Shown in pieces: positions 28,180 to 36,133 of a stretch of DNA of 64,000 nucleotides. A program made the position numbers and the translations under genes. Below the pieces are notes generated by a model. It worked only from the letters and a program-made list of their open reading frames with translations. It was not told the origin of the DNA and ran no database searches. The stretch comes from FEN-1297 sp963710735. GTDB lineage: Bacteria; Bacteroidota; Ignavibacteria; Ignavibacteriales; Ignavibacteriaceae. Location: the NCBI GenBank assembly GCA_963710735.1, contig CAVQBN010000024.1:372001-436000 (forward strand), written 5' to 3'. How positions within the stretch are numbered: position 1 is the stretch's first letter; each line of letters starts with the position of its first letter.

Positions 28180-29133
28180 ATGAATAATTTTGCATTAACA
28201 GGAGCAGCCGGCTATATAGCCCCCAGACATTTAAAAGCAATCAAGGATACCGGTAATAATCTTATTGCCGCAGTTGACCCTCATGATTCGGTAGGAATTC
28301 TAGATCGTTATTTCCCTGAAGCAAGTTTTTTTACAGAGTTCGAAAGGTTTGACAGGCATCTTGAAAAGCTTAGAAGAGGGCCTGAAGAAAATCACATCAA
28401 CTATATTACTATCTGTTCACCTAATAATTTACATGATGCACATATAAGACTTGCACTACGTATCGGGGCGCATGCATTATGTGAAAAGCCGCTGGTTTTG
28501 AATCCGTGGAACCTTGATGCCCTTGAAGAATTGGAAAATGAATTTAAAGGAAGCAGAGTATTTACAATTCTTCAGCTTCGTGTCCATCCTTCTCTGATTG
28601 AATTAAAGGAAAAAATCAGCAGTCAAAAGAATAATAAAAAATATAACATAACCTTAACGTATATTACTTCCAGAGGTGTTTGGTATGATCACTCGTGGAA
28701 AAGCGTGATTGAAAAATCCGGAGGCATTGGGACCAACATCGGGGTGCATTTTTTTGATATGCTCAGCTGGATTTTCGGCCATGTACAAAATAGTTATGTA
28801 TATTTATCGGAGTATAAAAGAATGAGCGGTGCTCTTGAATTACAAAATGCAGATGTCAGATGGTTCTTATCAACGGACAGAGCAGATCTACCCAAAGAAG
28901 CAGTGGATGCAGGGAAACCGACATTTCGATCAATCGAAGTGAACGGAGAAGAGATTCAATTCAGCGAAGGATTTACAGATCTGCATACAAAAGTATATGA
29001 AGAAACTCTTGCCGGCAGAGGATTCGGTATTGCAGACGCAAGACAATCAATTAAGCTGGTATATGATATCAGGAATGCAAAAGTTGAAGATAAAGTTGAT
29101 AAAGATAAGATGCATCCGTTTTTGAAGAGGTAA
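28180..29133 (+). CDS. wbpB: UDP-2-acetamido-2-deoxyglucuronate 3-dehydrogenase (WbpB/WlbA), copy 1
   Basis: 317 residues, Gfo/Idh/MocA family. N-terminal nucleotide-binding ALTGAAGYIAPRHLKAI, the ICSPNNLHDAHIRLAL and CEKPLVLNPWNL segments, and TNIGVHFFDML with the catalytic-region His. The whole chain follows the Bordetella WlbA/Pseudomonas WbpB pattern, including EFSEGFTDLH-like QFSEGFTDLH and GRGFGI near the end. It oxidises C3 of UDP-GlcNAc-uronate with NAD+, giving the 3-keto sugar for transamination. A copy with the same length and ~88% identity (counted by eye) is at 47725-48678 in opposite orientation. The WbpD partner lies 1 kb downstream, beyond inserted DNA. Confidence 0.9.
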   Translation: MNNFALTGAAGYIAPRHLKAIKDTGNNLIAAVDPHDSVGILDRYFPEASFFTEFERFDRHLEKLRRGPEENHINYITICSPNNLHDAHIRLALRIGAHALCEKPLVLNPWNLDALEELENEFKGSRVFTILQLRVHPSLIELKEKISSQKNNKKYNITLTYITSRGVWYDHSWKSVIEKSGGIGTNIGVHFFDMLSWIFGHVQNSYVYLSEYKRMSGALELQNADVRWFLSTDRADLPKEAVDAGKPTFRSIEVNGEEIQFSEGFTDLHTKVYEETLAGRGFGIADARQSIKLVYDIRNAKVEDKVDKDKMHPFLKR

Positions 29134-29359
29134 AGGGAAAGGAGAGGAAGAATGGAAAGATGGAAAATTGGAATGCTGGGAAAAGATGAATGGAATATCC
29201 CAGTGAAATTAGATTACGCATTTCACGGGACAGGTTGGGAAAATGGCATAAGGACGAAGAAGGAAAGCGAAAGGATCAAAGACAAAGGTAAAGCCAGAGG
29301 GAAAGGCAAAGGAGTGGAAGAATGGAAAGTTGGTAAGAATGGAATAGTGGAAAATTGGA
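29134..29359 (+). repeat. AG-rich low-complexity DNA
   Basis: Purine-rich sequence made of loosely repeated ggaaagatggaaa, aaaggcaaagg and ggaatggtgg. It contains atttcacgggacagg, also found in the 145-bp tandem repeat further on. An open frame runs through (29152-29427), but its composition (Lys/Gly/Glu only) and lack of motifs argue against a gene. Confidence 0.6.
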
Positions 29360-29542
29360 ATGGTGGAACAATGGGATCTGCGGTTTATGGAATTAGAAAG
29401 AAAAAATATAAACAGAGGGACTACTAAATTAAGAGTTTGGAAAGATTCAATAGAATTATTTTCATTTGCTTACAAAGTGATGAGTAATGTTCCTTTTGAA
29501 CTTAATAAAACAAGGAATAATGAAATTAGGAGACGAAGTTAA
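29360..29542 (+). pseudogene. Truncated copy of the four-helix-bundle (23S IVP-like) gene
   Basis: 60 codons. The central part matches the first ~45 residues of the intact gene 250 bases downstream: both share RFMELERKNINRG, TKLRVW and DSI, and the DNA is near-identical over the first ~60 bases. It then turns into a short unrelated tail (NEIRRRS) and stops, lacking helices 3 and 4. It is a broken direct duplicate, not a functional gene. Confidence 0.7.
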
Positions 29543-29615
29543 GTCCAAGTTAGAGGAAAGGAAGAATGGAAATTTGGAAGAATGGAATAGTGGAATATTA
29601 GAATAGTAGGGAAAA

Positions 29616-30038
29616 ATGGGATTGCGGTTTATGGAATTAGAAAGAAAAAATATAAATAGAGGCTTTACAAAGTTAAGAGTCTGGGAAGATTCAATCACAT
29701 TATTTTCTTTGGTTTATAAGATTATTGGAAACACACCATATGAACTTAATAAATCGAGGTATAATATTATTGATGCTTCACACAGTATATCACGTAATAT
29801 AGCTGAAGGTTATTGTAGAAGGAATTTAAAAGAATATCTAAATTTTCTTAACATTGCATTGGGATCAAGCGGTGAATTGTTATCAGGCATTTTATCTTTT
29901 AAAGAGGTTGGAATAATAAATCAAAATGATTTTGAAAAATTTGATGAATTGCATTATAAAGTAGAAAATGAATTAATTGCATTGATCAAATCATTACAAG
30001 AAAAATCAAGAATGGGTGAATGGGAAATTAATTTTTGA
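29616..30038 (+). CDS. Four-helix-bundle protein of the 23S rRNA intervening-sequence (S23) family
   Basis: Up to 140 residues; the ATG at 29631 (MELERKN) is an equally good start. Family features: FTKLRVWEDSITLFSLVYKI, then IIDASHSISRNIAEGYCRRNLKEYLNFLNIALGSSGELLSGI and a final helix with VENELIALI. These small all-helical proteins were first found encoded in 23S rRNA insertions of spirochaetes and are now known widely as free genes of unknown function. Here the gene and its broken copy sit between wbpB and wbpD of copy 1, inside low-complexity DNA, while copy 2 of the pair has nothing in that place. This points to an inserted element. Confidence 0.82.
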   Translation: MGLRFMELERKNINRGFTKLRVWEDSITLFSLVYKIIGNTPYELNKSRYNIIDASHSISRNIAEGYCRRNLKEYLNFLNIALGSSGELLSGILSFKEVGIINQNDFEKFDELHYKVENELIALIKSLQEKSRMGEWEINF

Positions 30039-30148
30039 TAATAAAAGTATTTATTATTTTAAAGATATCTCCAATATTCCATCATTCCATTATTCCCTGC
30101 TTGATGCTTTATTATTTAAATATTCAAATTAACTTATAGGTATTTAAA

Positions 30149-30754
30149 ATGACCAAAGAAAAGTTAAATTATTATATAGACCCCCACGCTGTGGTCGACG
30201 AAAACGTATCTATCGGTGAAGGGACAAAGATATGGCATTTTTCTCATGTGCAAAAAGGAGCGCGAATAGGCAGTCACTGCGTTCTTGGGCAGAATGTAAA
30301 TGTCGGCAATAATGTTTCAATGGGCGATTACTGCAAGATACAAAACAACGTTTCAATTTATGAAGGCGTTACATTGGAAGACTATGTGTTCTGCGGACCT
30401 TCAATGGTATTTACAAATATTCTCGATCCAAAATGTAAATATCCCCAGGTAGGCGAACAGTATTATATTAAAACTCTAGTAAAAGAAGGTGCCTCAATAG
30501 GTGCAAACGCGACTATCGTATGCGGCCATACTTTGGGTAAACACTGTATGATCGGCGCAGGGGCAGTTGTTACTAAAGATGTTCCGGATTACGCACTGGT
30601 TGTCGGTAACCCAGGGAGAATAATCGGCTGGGTAAGTGAGGCAGGGAAAAGACTAAAGTTTGATGATAATGGGCTTGCATTTTGTGAAAAATCCGGGAAG
30701 AAATATAAATTAGAGAATGAAAAGGTTTTAGAAGTGAAAGGAATATTGGAATGA
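30149..30754 (+). CDS. wbpD: UDP-2-acetamido-3-amino-2,3-dideoxyglucuronate N-acetyltransferase (WbpD), copy 1
   Basis: 201 residues, left-handed beta-helix acetyltransferase. Motifs: VSIGEGTKIWHFSHV, CVLGQNVNVG, YCKIQNNVSIYEGV, CGPSMVFTN, and the catalytic-region IVCGHTLGKHCMIGAGAVVT. This is the WbpD/WlbB pattern. It acetylates the 3-amino group of UDP-GlcNAc(3N)A with acetyl-CoA to give UDP-GlcNAc(3NAc)A, a precursor of 2,3-diacetamido-uronic acids in O-antigen or capsule. A near copy is at 47041-47631 on the other strand. A hydrophilic C-terminal tail (KLENEKVLEVKGILE) differs between copies. The first 145-bp repeat unit begins right at its stop. Confidence 0.9.
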   Translation: MTKEKLNYYIDPHAVVDENVSIGEGTKIWHFSHVQKGARIGSHCVLGQNVNVGNNVSMGDYCKIQNNVSIYEGVTLEDYVFCGPSMVFTNILDPKCKYPQVGEQYYIKTLVKEGASIGANATIVCGHTLGKHCMIGAGAVVTKDVPDYALVVGNPGRIIGWVSEAGKRLKFDDNGLAFCEKSGKKYKLENEKVLEVKGILE

Positions 30755-30757
30755 TCC

Positions 30758-31157
30758 CATGAAATATGCTTCGCATTTAACGGGACAGGGGAAGGTGGAA
30801 TGTTGGAATAGTGGAATAATGTATCTGTAATTTTAAGAAGGTAAAGACAAAGGTAGAGGTAAAGAATGAAAGAAAGGAATGATGGAAAGGTGGAATGAGC
30901 ACATGAAATATGCTTCGCATTTAACGGGACAGGGGGAAAGTGAAATGTTGGAATAGTGGAATAATGTATCTGTAATTTTAAGAAGGTAAAGGCAAAGGTA
31001 GAGGTAAAGAATGAAAGAAAGGAATGATGGAAAGGTGGAATGAGCACATGAAATATGCTTCGCATTTCACGGAACAGGGGGAAAAGTGGAATGTTGGAAA
31101 AGTGGAATAATGTATCTGTAATTTTAAGAAGATAAAGGCAAAGGTAGAGGTAAAGAT
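30758..31157. repeat. Tandem repeat, ~145-bp unit, about 2.8 copies
   Basis: The string atgaaatatgcttcgcattt begins at 30758, 30903 and 31048, an exact 145-base period. Each unit continues with acgggacagggg, gtggaataatgtatctgtaa and aaggtagaggtaaag, with only a few differences. No spacer-repeat pattern, so not CRISPR. The second half of the unit recurs once more at 32371-32424. The open frames on the minus strand here are by-products. Confidence 0.9.
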
Positions 31158-31402
31158 CAGAGGGTTAGAAATCACAGAAAACAGAGATCAAATACTATAA
31201 TTAAATTTTAAAAAAATTCAGAATAATTAATTTAATGGTCTGAAAATAAAAGAAAGCTGAAAAAGTTCGGGATCAAATACAGTTCCCGGATTCCGTCAAG
31301 GATGGACAAGCAAGTCCGGGGTGGCATTGTTAAAAATGAGTGTAATAGTCAAAAAGCGCTGCTAGGATTTATATAAATAATTTGTTTATATTAAGATAAA
31401 TT
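31158..31402. other. Intergenic region
   Basis: AT-rich tail after the tandem repeat. A gtcaaggatggacaagcaag stretch near 31300 lies in a ccggattccg...ccggggtggc context like the decayed palindromes around 24.4-24.7 kb. No gene. Confidence 0.4.
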
Positions 31403-31609
31403 ATGAAAAGCGATTTAAAGAAAAATAAGGAAGCTATTACAAACAGATTTAAGAATATGACGGCTAGTCAGAAATTAAATTTATCTTTAAGTCTTTATAA
31501 TTCAGCCCGTGAATTGAGAAAATCAGCTATAAAACAATTACACCAAGAATTGACAAACGCGGAAATAGAAAATAAAATAAAAGAAATTTTCTTTTATGCA
31601 AGAACTTAA
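31403..31609 (+). CDS. Small helical protein paired with a nucleotidyltransferase
   Basis: 68 residues, predicted all-helical and basic. The pattern NMTASQKLNLSLSLYNSARELRKSAIKQLHQELT resembles the small proteins with MTPEE-x-leader, ELSD/ARE and IR..HPE that commonly precede DUF6036-type nucleotidyltransferases. The stop overlaps the start of that next gene by 14 bases, so the two are made together. By analogy with two-gene toxin-antitoxin units it could be a neutralising partner. That function is inference; only the pairing is seen. Confidence 0.7.
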   Translation: MKSDLKKNKEAITNRFKNMTASQKLNLSLSLYNSARELRKSAIKQLHQELTNAEIENKIKEIFFYART

Positions 31610-32153
31610 CCTCTACCAATTATTTACTGAAAAGCTAAACAATAAAAAGATCCCATATGCAGTGACAGGTTCAGTTGCATCAATTGTATATGGGGAGCCG
31701 CGTATGACTCACGGTATTGACATTGTAATAGAAATAAACATTAATGAAGCCGAAGATTTTATTAAATGTTTCCCTGAAGATGATTTTTACTGTCCTCCAT
31801 CTGAAGTATTAAAAACCGAAATTTTAAGAAGAAGCAGGGGGCATTGTAATATTATTCATCATGAAACCGGTTTTAAGGCAGATATTTATTTCACCGGGTC
31901 AGATCAATTTCAGATATGGGGAATAACCAATGCAAGATATTTTGATTTTAACGACTCTAAAATAGCGGTTGCTCCTCCTGAATATGTTATTGTAAAAAAA
32001 TTAGAATTTTATAAGGAGGGGCACGACCAGAAGCATATTAAAGACATAATTGCAATTATTCATTATTCAAAAGACCAGATTAATATGCAGCTGCTGGAAG
32101 ATTATATTGAAAAATTTAGTTTAATAAATGAATGGGAGCTATGTAAAAAATAA
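31596..32153 (+). CDS. DUF6036/AbiEii-like nucleotidyltransferase
   Basis: 185 residues of the DNA-polymerase-beta-like nucleotidyltransferase fold: PYAVTGSVASIVYGEPRMTH, then GIDIVIEI, ADIYFTG, and VIVKKLEFYKEGHDQKHIKDI near the end. In active relatives the strand after the GS motif reads D-x-D. Here the first Asp position is Gly (HGIDIV), so one expected metal ligand is missing. It forms a pair with the small helical gene upstream (14-base overlap). Possible roles are a toxin of the AbiEii/MenA kind or an inactive remnant; no further support in the sequence. Confidence 0.75.
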   Translation: MQELNLYQLFTEKLNNKKIPYAVTGSVASIVYGEPRMTHGIDIVIEININEAEDFIKCFPEDDFYCPPSEVLKTEILRRSRGHCNIIHHETGFKADIYFTGSDQFQIWGITNARYFDFNDSKIAVAPPEYVIVKKLEFYKEGHDQKHIKDIIAIIHYSKDQINMQLLEDYIEKFSLINEWELCKK

Positions 32154-32199
32154 ATGCATAATTACTATGGCGATAACATCTTTAAATTTAGAAGTAGAG

Positions 32200-32470
32200 A
32201 TATGCTATGGGATAATAAGGTAAAGATAAAGGTAGAGGTAAAGTGGGAAGGAATGAAGGAAGCCAGAGGACGGAAAACAGAGATCAGAAAGGTGACAAAG
32301 AAAGGGGTGAAAAGTGAAATGTCAAATGTGAAAAATCGGAAGTTAGGAGTAAGTAGAGAGAAGGAAACATGGAATAGCGGAATAATGTATCTGTAATCTT
32401 AAAAAGGCAAAGGTAGAGGTAAAGAGGAATAGAAAGACAAAGTGACAGGGTAACGAGTAACGAGGGGAGG
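32200..32470. repeat. AG-rich low-complexity DNA with a copy of the 145-bp-repeat segment
   Basis: Contains aaggtaaagataaaggtaga and, at 32371-32424, ggaataatgtatctgtaatc plus aaaggtagaggtaaag, the second half of the 145-bp unit at 30758-31157. Open frames on both strands (32154-32396, 32284-32514) consist of low-complexity codons and are not genes. Confidence 0.65.
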
Positions 32471-32824
32471 ACGGAGACAACAGCCGGGAAGAATAAAATT
32501 AGCTTTCGTTTCACTACGATAAATGAACTCGTTCCGCCTATTTGAAGAGATAAAAAGCAGTATGGCGGAACTCAAACAGCATTTATCTAAATCTCTTTAT
32601 TAATCATTTACACAAAATTCTTTACACTCCCATGTGCACACCCCCTTTTTTATTATTTTGGACTGATATAATAAAAGTCTTAATCGAAGTAATTTAATTT
32701 GTGTTTTTAAGATTCCATTTTCAGATTTTATATGTTTAGAATTAATCTCTTTGGCAAAGGCCGGGATAACATTGTTTAAAGTGACACATTTTAGGCAGTT
32801 TTTGCAAACCTAACAAAAGAATTA
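32471..32824. other. Intergenic region
   Basis: About 350 bases, no gene. Contains ctttcgtttcactacgataa (around 32500), a phrase that partly recurs at 37077-37091 (catttcactacagaaaaa) in another intergenic stretch. Confidence 0.35.
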
Positions 32825-32853
32825 CATCTCCGCCCCAATGCTGAGGCGGAGAT
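32825..32853 (-). terminator. Hairpin downstream of a hypothetical gene
   Basis: A perfect 9-bp inverted repeat, atctccgcc / ggcggagat, lies 14 bases beyond the stop of the minus-strand gene. The T-run is on the plus-strand side, so it may work in both directions or mainly for plus-strand transcripts. Confidence 0.65.
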
Positions 32854-32867
32854 TTTTTAAATGTTAA

Positions 32868-33561
32868 CTATACAGCAGTGTAGCTGAATGTTTTTGCATA
32901 ATTAACAAATTTATCCTCGGCATCAAAGGTAATAACAGTAAAATATGCTTTCTTACCTTGATAATCCGCCAAAGATATAACATCCGAAGTTGCAAAGGGG
33001 ATGTCGAACACAACCGGTTCCGTCAAATTAAAATCTATTTTAGGGGAATTAATTTTCAGGAATATGTAGCTCCTTATCTCCTTCGACAACAGGATTGTTA
33101 AGAAATAATACCGATACAAGCTGAATTTTCTTCTCAACATTTATATCGATACCGGCGTTATCAGTTAACGGAGCCAAAGTTAAGGTTAACTTATCTGCCC
33201 CAATAACGCATGAATCCATAAAAACACCAATCCCGTCATCAGGCACCATATTTACTTTTCCGGAAATATCATTAAGAGCAGTCGCCGGATAGTTAGTGGT
33301 AATGATGGTTTGGTATGCTGTGGTATCACCAGTAATTTTACTATTCCAGATCTCCTTAATTACCGGGATTTTTACCAAAGCGGATGACAATTTAATTGTC
33401 AGTTTAAATTTACCCGCACGATTCCTAAATTTTTCGGAATCAGGCACGGTATAATTTTTCGGCCTTTGAGCGATATAGTTGGTTTTACCTCTCTGGCGAA
33501 AGACCGCATCGCCGAAGGTTCCTGTTAAGTTCCCGAAGAACTTTTTATTTAATTCTGCCAT
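32868..33561 (-). pseudogene. Frameshifted hypothetical beta-rich protein
   Basis: Two overlapping frames form one ~230-residue product. Frame one runs from the ATG at 33561 (MAELNKKFFGNLTGTFGD, AQRPKNY, FRNRAGKFKLTIKLSSAL) to a stop at 33049; the continuation (KINSPKIDFNLTEPVVFDIP ... FVNYAKTFSYTAV) is in the +1 frame down to 32868. The change lies around 33050-33075, where skipping one base restores the frame. The N-terminal G-x-x-x-G-x-F/V-R pattern with QRPK and KF.L...L is reminiscent of DUF6266-type Bacteroidota proteins, but I do not claim membership. No signal peptide. Function unknown. Confidence 0.6.
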
Positions 33562-34166
33562 GATTTTTTATCCTTATTTTATTATAAAATTTTGTTTAGT
33601 GAATTATTAATATTCTATCTTAATAAATCAGCTGACACAAGTTTAGAAAAACGAATCAACTGAAAAGCACTTCAACTAAAATTTTGGCTAAAGCCAGGAT
33701 TTTAGGAGATTCGATTTCCCACGGCCTAAAGCCCGTAGTTATTATATCTCATATTGCTCAAGATGCTTATAAGATAGATTATTAAATGGATTAAATTAAT
33801 ATGGCTGCGGAGGGGCACGGCGCTGCATAACTGTATGGGTTACCCCCATATAAAGGAGGCAGATATTATCGCTGTCTGCCCAAAAATGACCGGACGACTT
33901 ATGAACGACTTTAATACGACTTTGTAACGACTTTAAATCGACTTTAAGTTTCAGCTCAAAACTTTGCAGTTTTAGTAATTTATTTATATTCGAACTTACA
34001 AGACTCAATTATTCACTATCCTTATTTTTGTATTACCTATATTCTTTAAACTACCTTAAGTGTATGATTTTGCCGTTAAAAAAAATTTTTTTATTAATGG
34101 CAAAATCTTTCTTTTGAATAGTATTATTGATATAATGTTGATTAATAAAATAAAGGGGTGTCTTTA
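33562..34166. other. Intergenic region with palindromes and cgactttaa direct repeats
   Basis: About 600 bases. tggctaaagcca (33685-33696) and acggcctaaagcccgt (33721-33736) are decayed palindromes like those at 24.7 kb. A hairpin ggcaga/tctgcc lies at 33858-33880. At 33894-33947 five copies of (a/t)cgactt occur every 11-13 bases. A 70-codon minus-strand frame (33796-34008, TTG start) covers this but has no other support. Confidence 0.55.
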
Positions 34167-34778
34167 TTGATTGCAGAAACTTCGGAATTCCCGGGCATTT
34201 TTGAAAATATTCTGAAAAATGATAAGGGTATCTATGAAAGATGGCTAGCTTATGCCGATTTACTGTTGAAAACTTTTTTGACAGGGAAATTGAGAAACAA
34301 ATATGAAGCAAAAGATATTATTCATACTTTATTTGAAAAACTATGCAGCGGCAAGAGGAAGTGGGATAAGGAAAAATATCCCAATTTTATAACTTTCTTT
34401 TTTATGCTGATTAAAAGCCATATACATAATCTAGCTAAATTTGAGGGAAAGTTTTTTGAAGTTGAAGAATACAATGAAGAAGGCGAAGAAAATGAAAATA
34501 AGAACACTTCCACAACAATGGAAAATATAAATTCCACCAGCTTAAGTTCAATATTATCCGAAGCAAATGCAAAAGAATTGATAGAGCTATCCCTAGAAAA
34601 ACTAAACGGAAACGACGATGACGGGATAATATTTCTTTCAGCAAAAGATGGAAGCCCAAACCGGGATATTGCAGAATACTTAGGGATTGATATTAGTCTT
34701 GTTGAAAATGCACGAAAGAGAATAAAAAGGAAGCTGCTGCCGTTATTTGAAAAGTTCCTTGAGAGAAAAATAAAATAA
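34167..34778 (+). CDS. Sigma-70-like (ECF-type) transcription factor
   Basis: I take the TTG at 34167 as start because AAGGGG lies 8 bases upstream at 34153-34158; a GTG at 34158 would sit on top of that site. 203 residues. A region-2-like N-terminal half (YADLLLKTFLTG, EAKDIIHTLFEKL, FITFFFMLIKSHIHNLAK) is followed by an acidic linker (EEGEENENKN) and a region-4-like helix-turn-helix (NRDIAEYLGIDISLVENARKRIKRKL). It is divergent from textbook ECF sigmas, so its promoter class is unknown. A small charged protein follows 62 bases downstream and an ImmA/IrrE peptidase 1.3 kb downstream on the same strand. Confidence 0.75.
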   Translation: MIAETSEFPGIFENILKNDKGIYERWLAYADLLLKTFLTGKLRNKYEAKDIIHTLFEKLCSGKRKWDKEKYPNFITFFFMLIKSHIHNLAKFEGKFFEVEEYNEEGEENENKNTSTTMENINSTSLSSILSEANAKELIELSLEKLNGNDDDGIIFLSAKDGSPNRDIAEYLGIDISLVENARKRIKRKLLPLFEKFLERKIK

Positions 34779-34840
34779 GCTTTTACTGATGGAACTAATT
34801 ACCTCAGAACAAAAAAATTACAAAAAACAAAGGGCAAACC

Positions 34841-35200
34841 GTGAACAAGGAGGCATTAATAAATTTTTTCCTCGAGCCGGACGATATAGACGAGGAAACA
34901 GCAATCATATATTTAGCCGGAAGGGGCATAAACCCGGCAGAATCAGCAAAAGAGTTTATGGATTTAATAATTGAAAAACGAGTTGAATTAAAAATACATA
35001 TAGGAGAGGAGCTGCAAAAGCAATTTGATAATGGGATAAAAAGCGGAATTTCAGAGGCGGGCGATCAAACTGAGAACAATTTCAGATTAGCAGCTAGAAA
35101 TTTTGAAGGGTTGTCAGACAAGGATAAAAAGATAGTTAAAGAAAACCTGGCAGCCCTGGGGAAAGCGAAGGAGAAAAAAAACGAAAAGAGGCGAAAGTAA
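34841..35200 (+). CDS. Small charged hypothetical protein
   Basis: 119 residues from a GTG at 34841, with AGGG at 34831-34833 about 7 bases upstream. Acidic N-terminal half (FFLEPDDIDEETAIIYLAGRG), helical centre, and a strongly basic tail (KAKEKKNEKRRK). Not recognised. It lies directly after the sigma-like gene on the same strand and could be its regulator (an anti-sigma or adaptor). The ImmA/IrrE peptidase further on would be a candidate protease for it. These links are inference from order only. Confidence 0.6.
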   Translation: MNKEALINFFLEPDDIDEETAIIYLAGRGINPAESAKEFMDLIIEKRVELKIHIGEELQKQFDNGIKSGISEAGDQTENNFRLAARNFEGLSDKDKKIVKENLAALGKAKEKKNEKRRK

Positions 35201-36133
35201 TTTGTGAGTAGTGAAAAGTTAATTGTGAATTGAGGGAAAGGGACAAAGAAAATCAGAGGACAGAAAACAAAATCAGAATTAATAAATCCTTGCCCTGGTT
35301 AATGGAATTTCCTTTTTTTACGTGATTTGCAATTTACAAAATTCCATTTCCATCTGAAGCTTTACATTAAAATTATGTCACTCTTTCAGAGTTTGCGCTG
35401 AATTTAATTTATAATAGCCGGGGCGTTGCCCCGAACTATATGTATGTAACCCCTTTCGGGGTAATTAATAACATAAGGACAAAGAGTAATTCATTAACAA
35501 TATTTTCATGGCAAAATGGATATCTAGTATTTTCGGTAGGTAAATACGAAGCGGGGAAGGCAAAATCCTATATTTTTAGTCAAGATGAACACCATATTGG
35601 GGTGGTTTTCAAAATGAATACCGGATCTATTTAAAGGAATATGAAATTGCGTATTACGAAAGGTATGTGCGGGATTAAAATTATGTCACTCTTTCAGAGT
35701 TTGAAATTAATTTTAATCATTATAGCCGGGACATTGTCCCGGCCTAAATTTATATAACCCCTAGCGGGGTAATTAACTCCATATAGACAAATGGTAATTC
35801 ATTAAGTAATTTTTCATGGGACAAGAGATATAGAATAATAGCCGGGGCGATGCCTTAGACTAAATTTATGCCACCCCTCCGGGGTTAGTTTTTCTTTGTC
35901 ATTTATTCCTATAATAATTTCATCCCATTGGGATTGGAATTATTAGTTATATTCTCAAGTCCGAGGGGCTGATATTATTATAACAAGGCATATAAAAACA
36001 AAACTAAAACTCTGAAAGAGTGATATAGATAAGGTAAGAGGTGAAAAGTGATGAGCTTGTTAAGTGAGCACATTAGTTTTTACTACAAATATCTTTCATA
36101 AACAAATGGCACGTACAAAAAAAGGAGATGATT
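35201..36133. repeat. Repeat-rich intergenic region (palindromic GCCGGGGC units)
   Basis: A composite unit, ttatgtcactctttcagagt, then tatagccggg-(gcgttg or acattg)-cccggc/cccg, then taacccc-t-cggggtaatta and ttcattaa...ttttcatgg, occurs at 35371-35510 and 35679-35818. A partial third copy is at 35835-35888, and the inverted actctgaaagagtga at 36010-36025. A 64-codon frame at 35440-35634 runs through one copy and is not a gene. Confidence 0.7.

Noticed and set aside
29152..29427. 91-codon plus-strand frame after wbpB copy 1
   Set aside because: Composition is purine-rich low-complexity DNA read through; the frame runs into the truncated four-helix copy out of phase.
30758..31157. Possible CRISPR array
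   Set aside because: The unit is 145 bases with no unique spacers; no cas genes anywhere in the window.
30573..31175. Minus-strand frames across the tandem repeat, rich in Ser/Phe/Pro/His
   Set aside because: They follow the 145-bp period and have low-complexity content; no ribosome-binding site or family motif.
32154..32396. 80-codon frame directly after the nucleotidyltransferase
   Set aside because: Lys/Glu/Arg-only low-complexity stretch made from the dispersed repeat.
33796..34008. 70-codon minus-strand frame ending RRAPPQPY
   Set aside because: TTG start, no motif, and the frame is made partly by the cgactt direct repeats.
35440..35634. 64-codon frame in the palindromic repeat region
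   Set aside because: Lies within repeat copies; the second repeat copy does not keep the frame.
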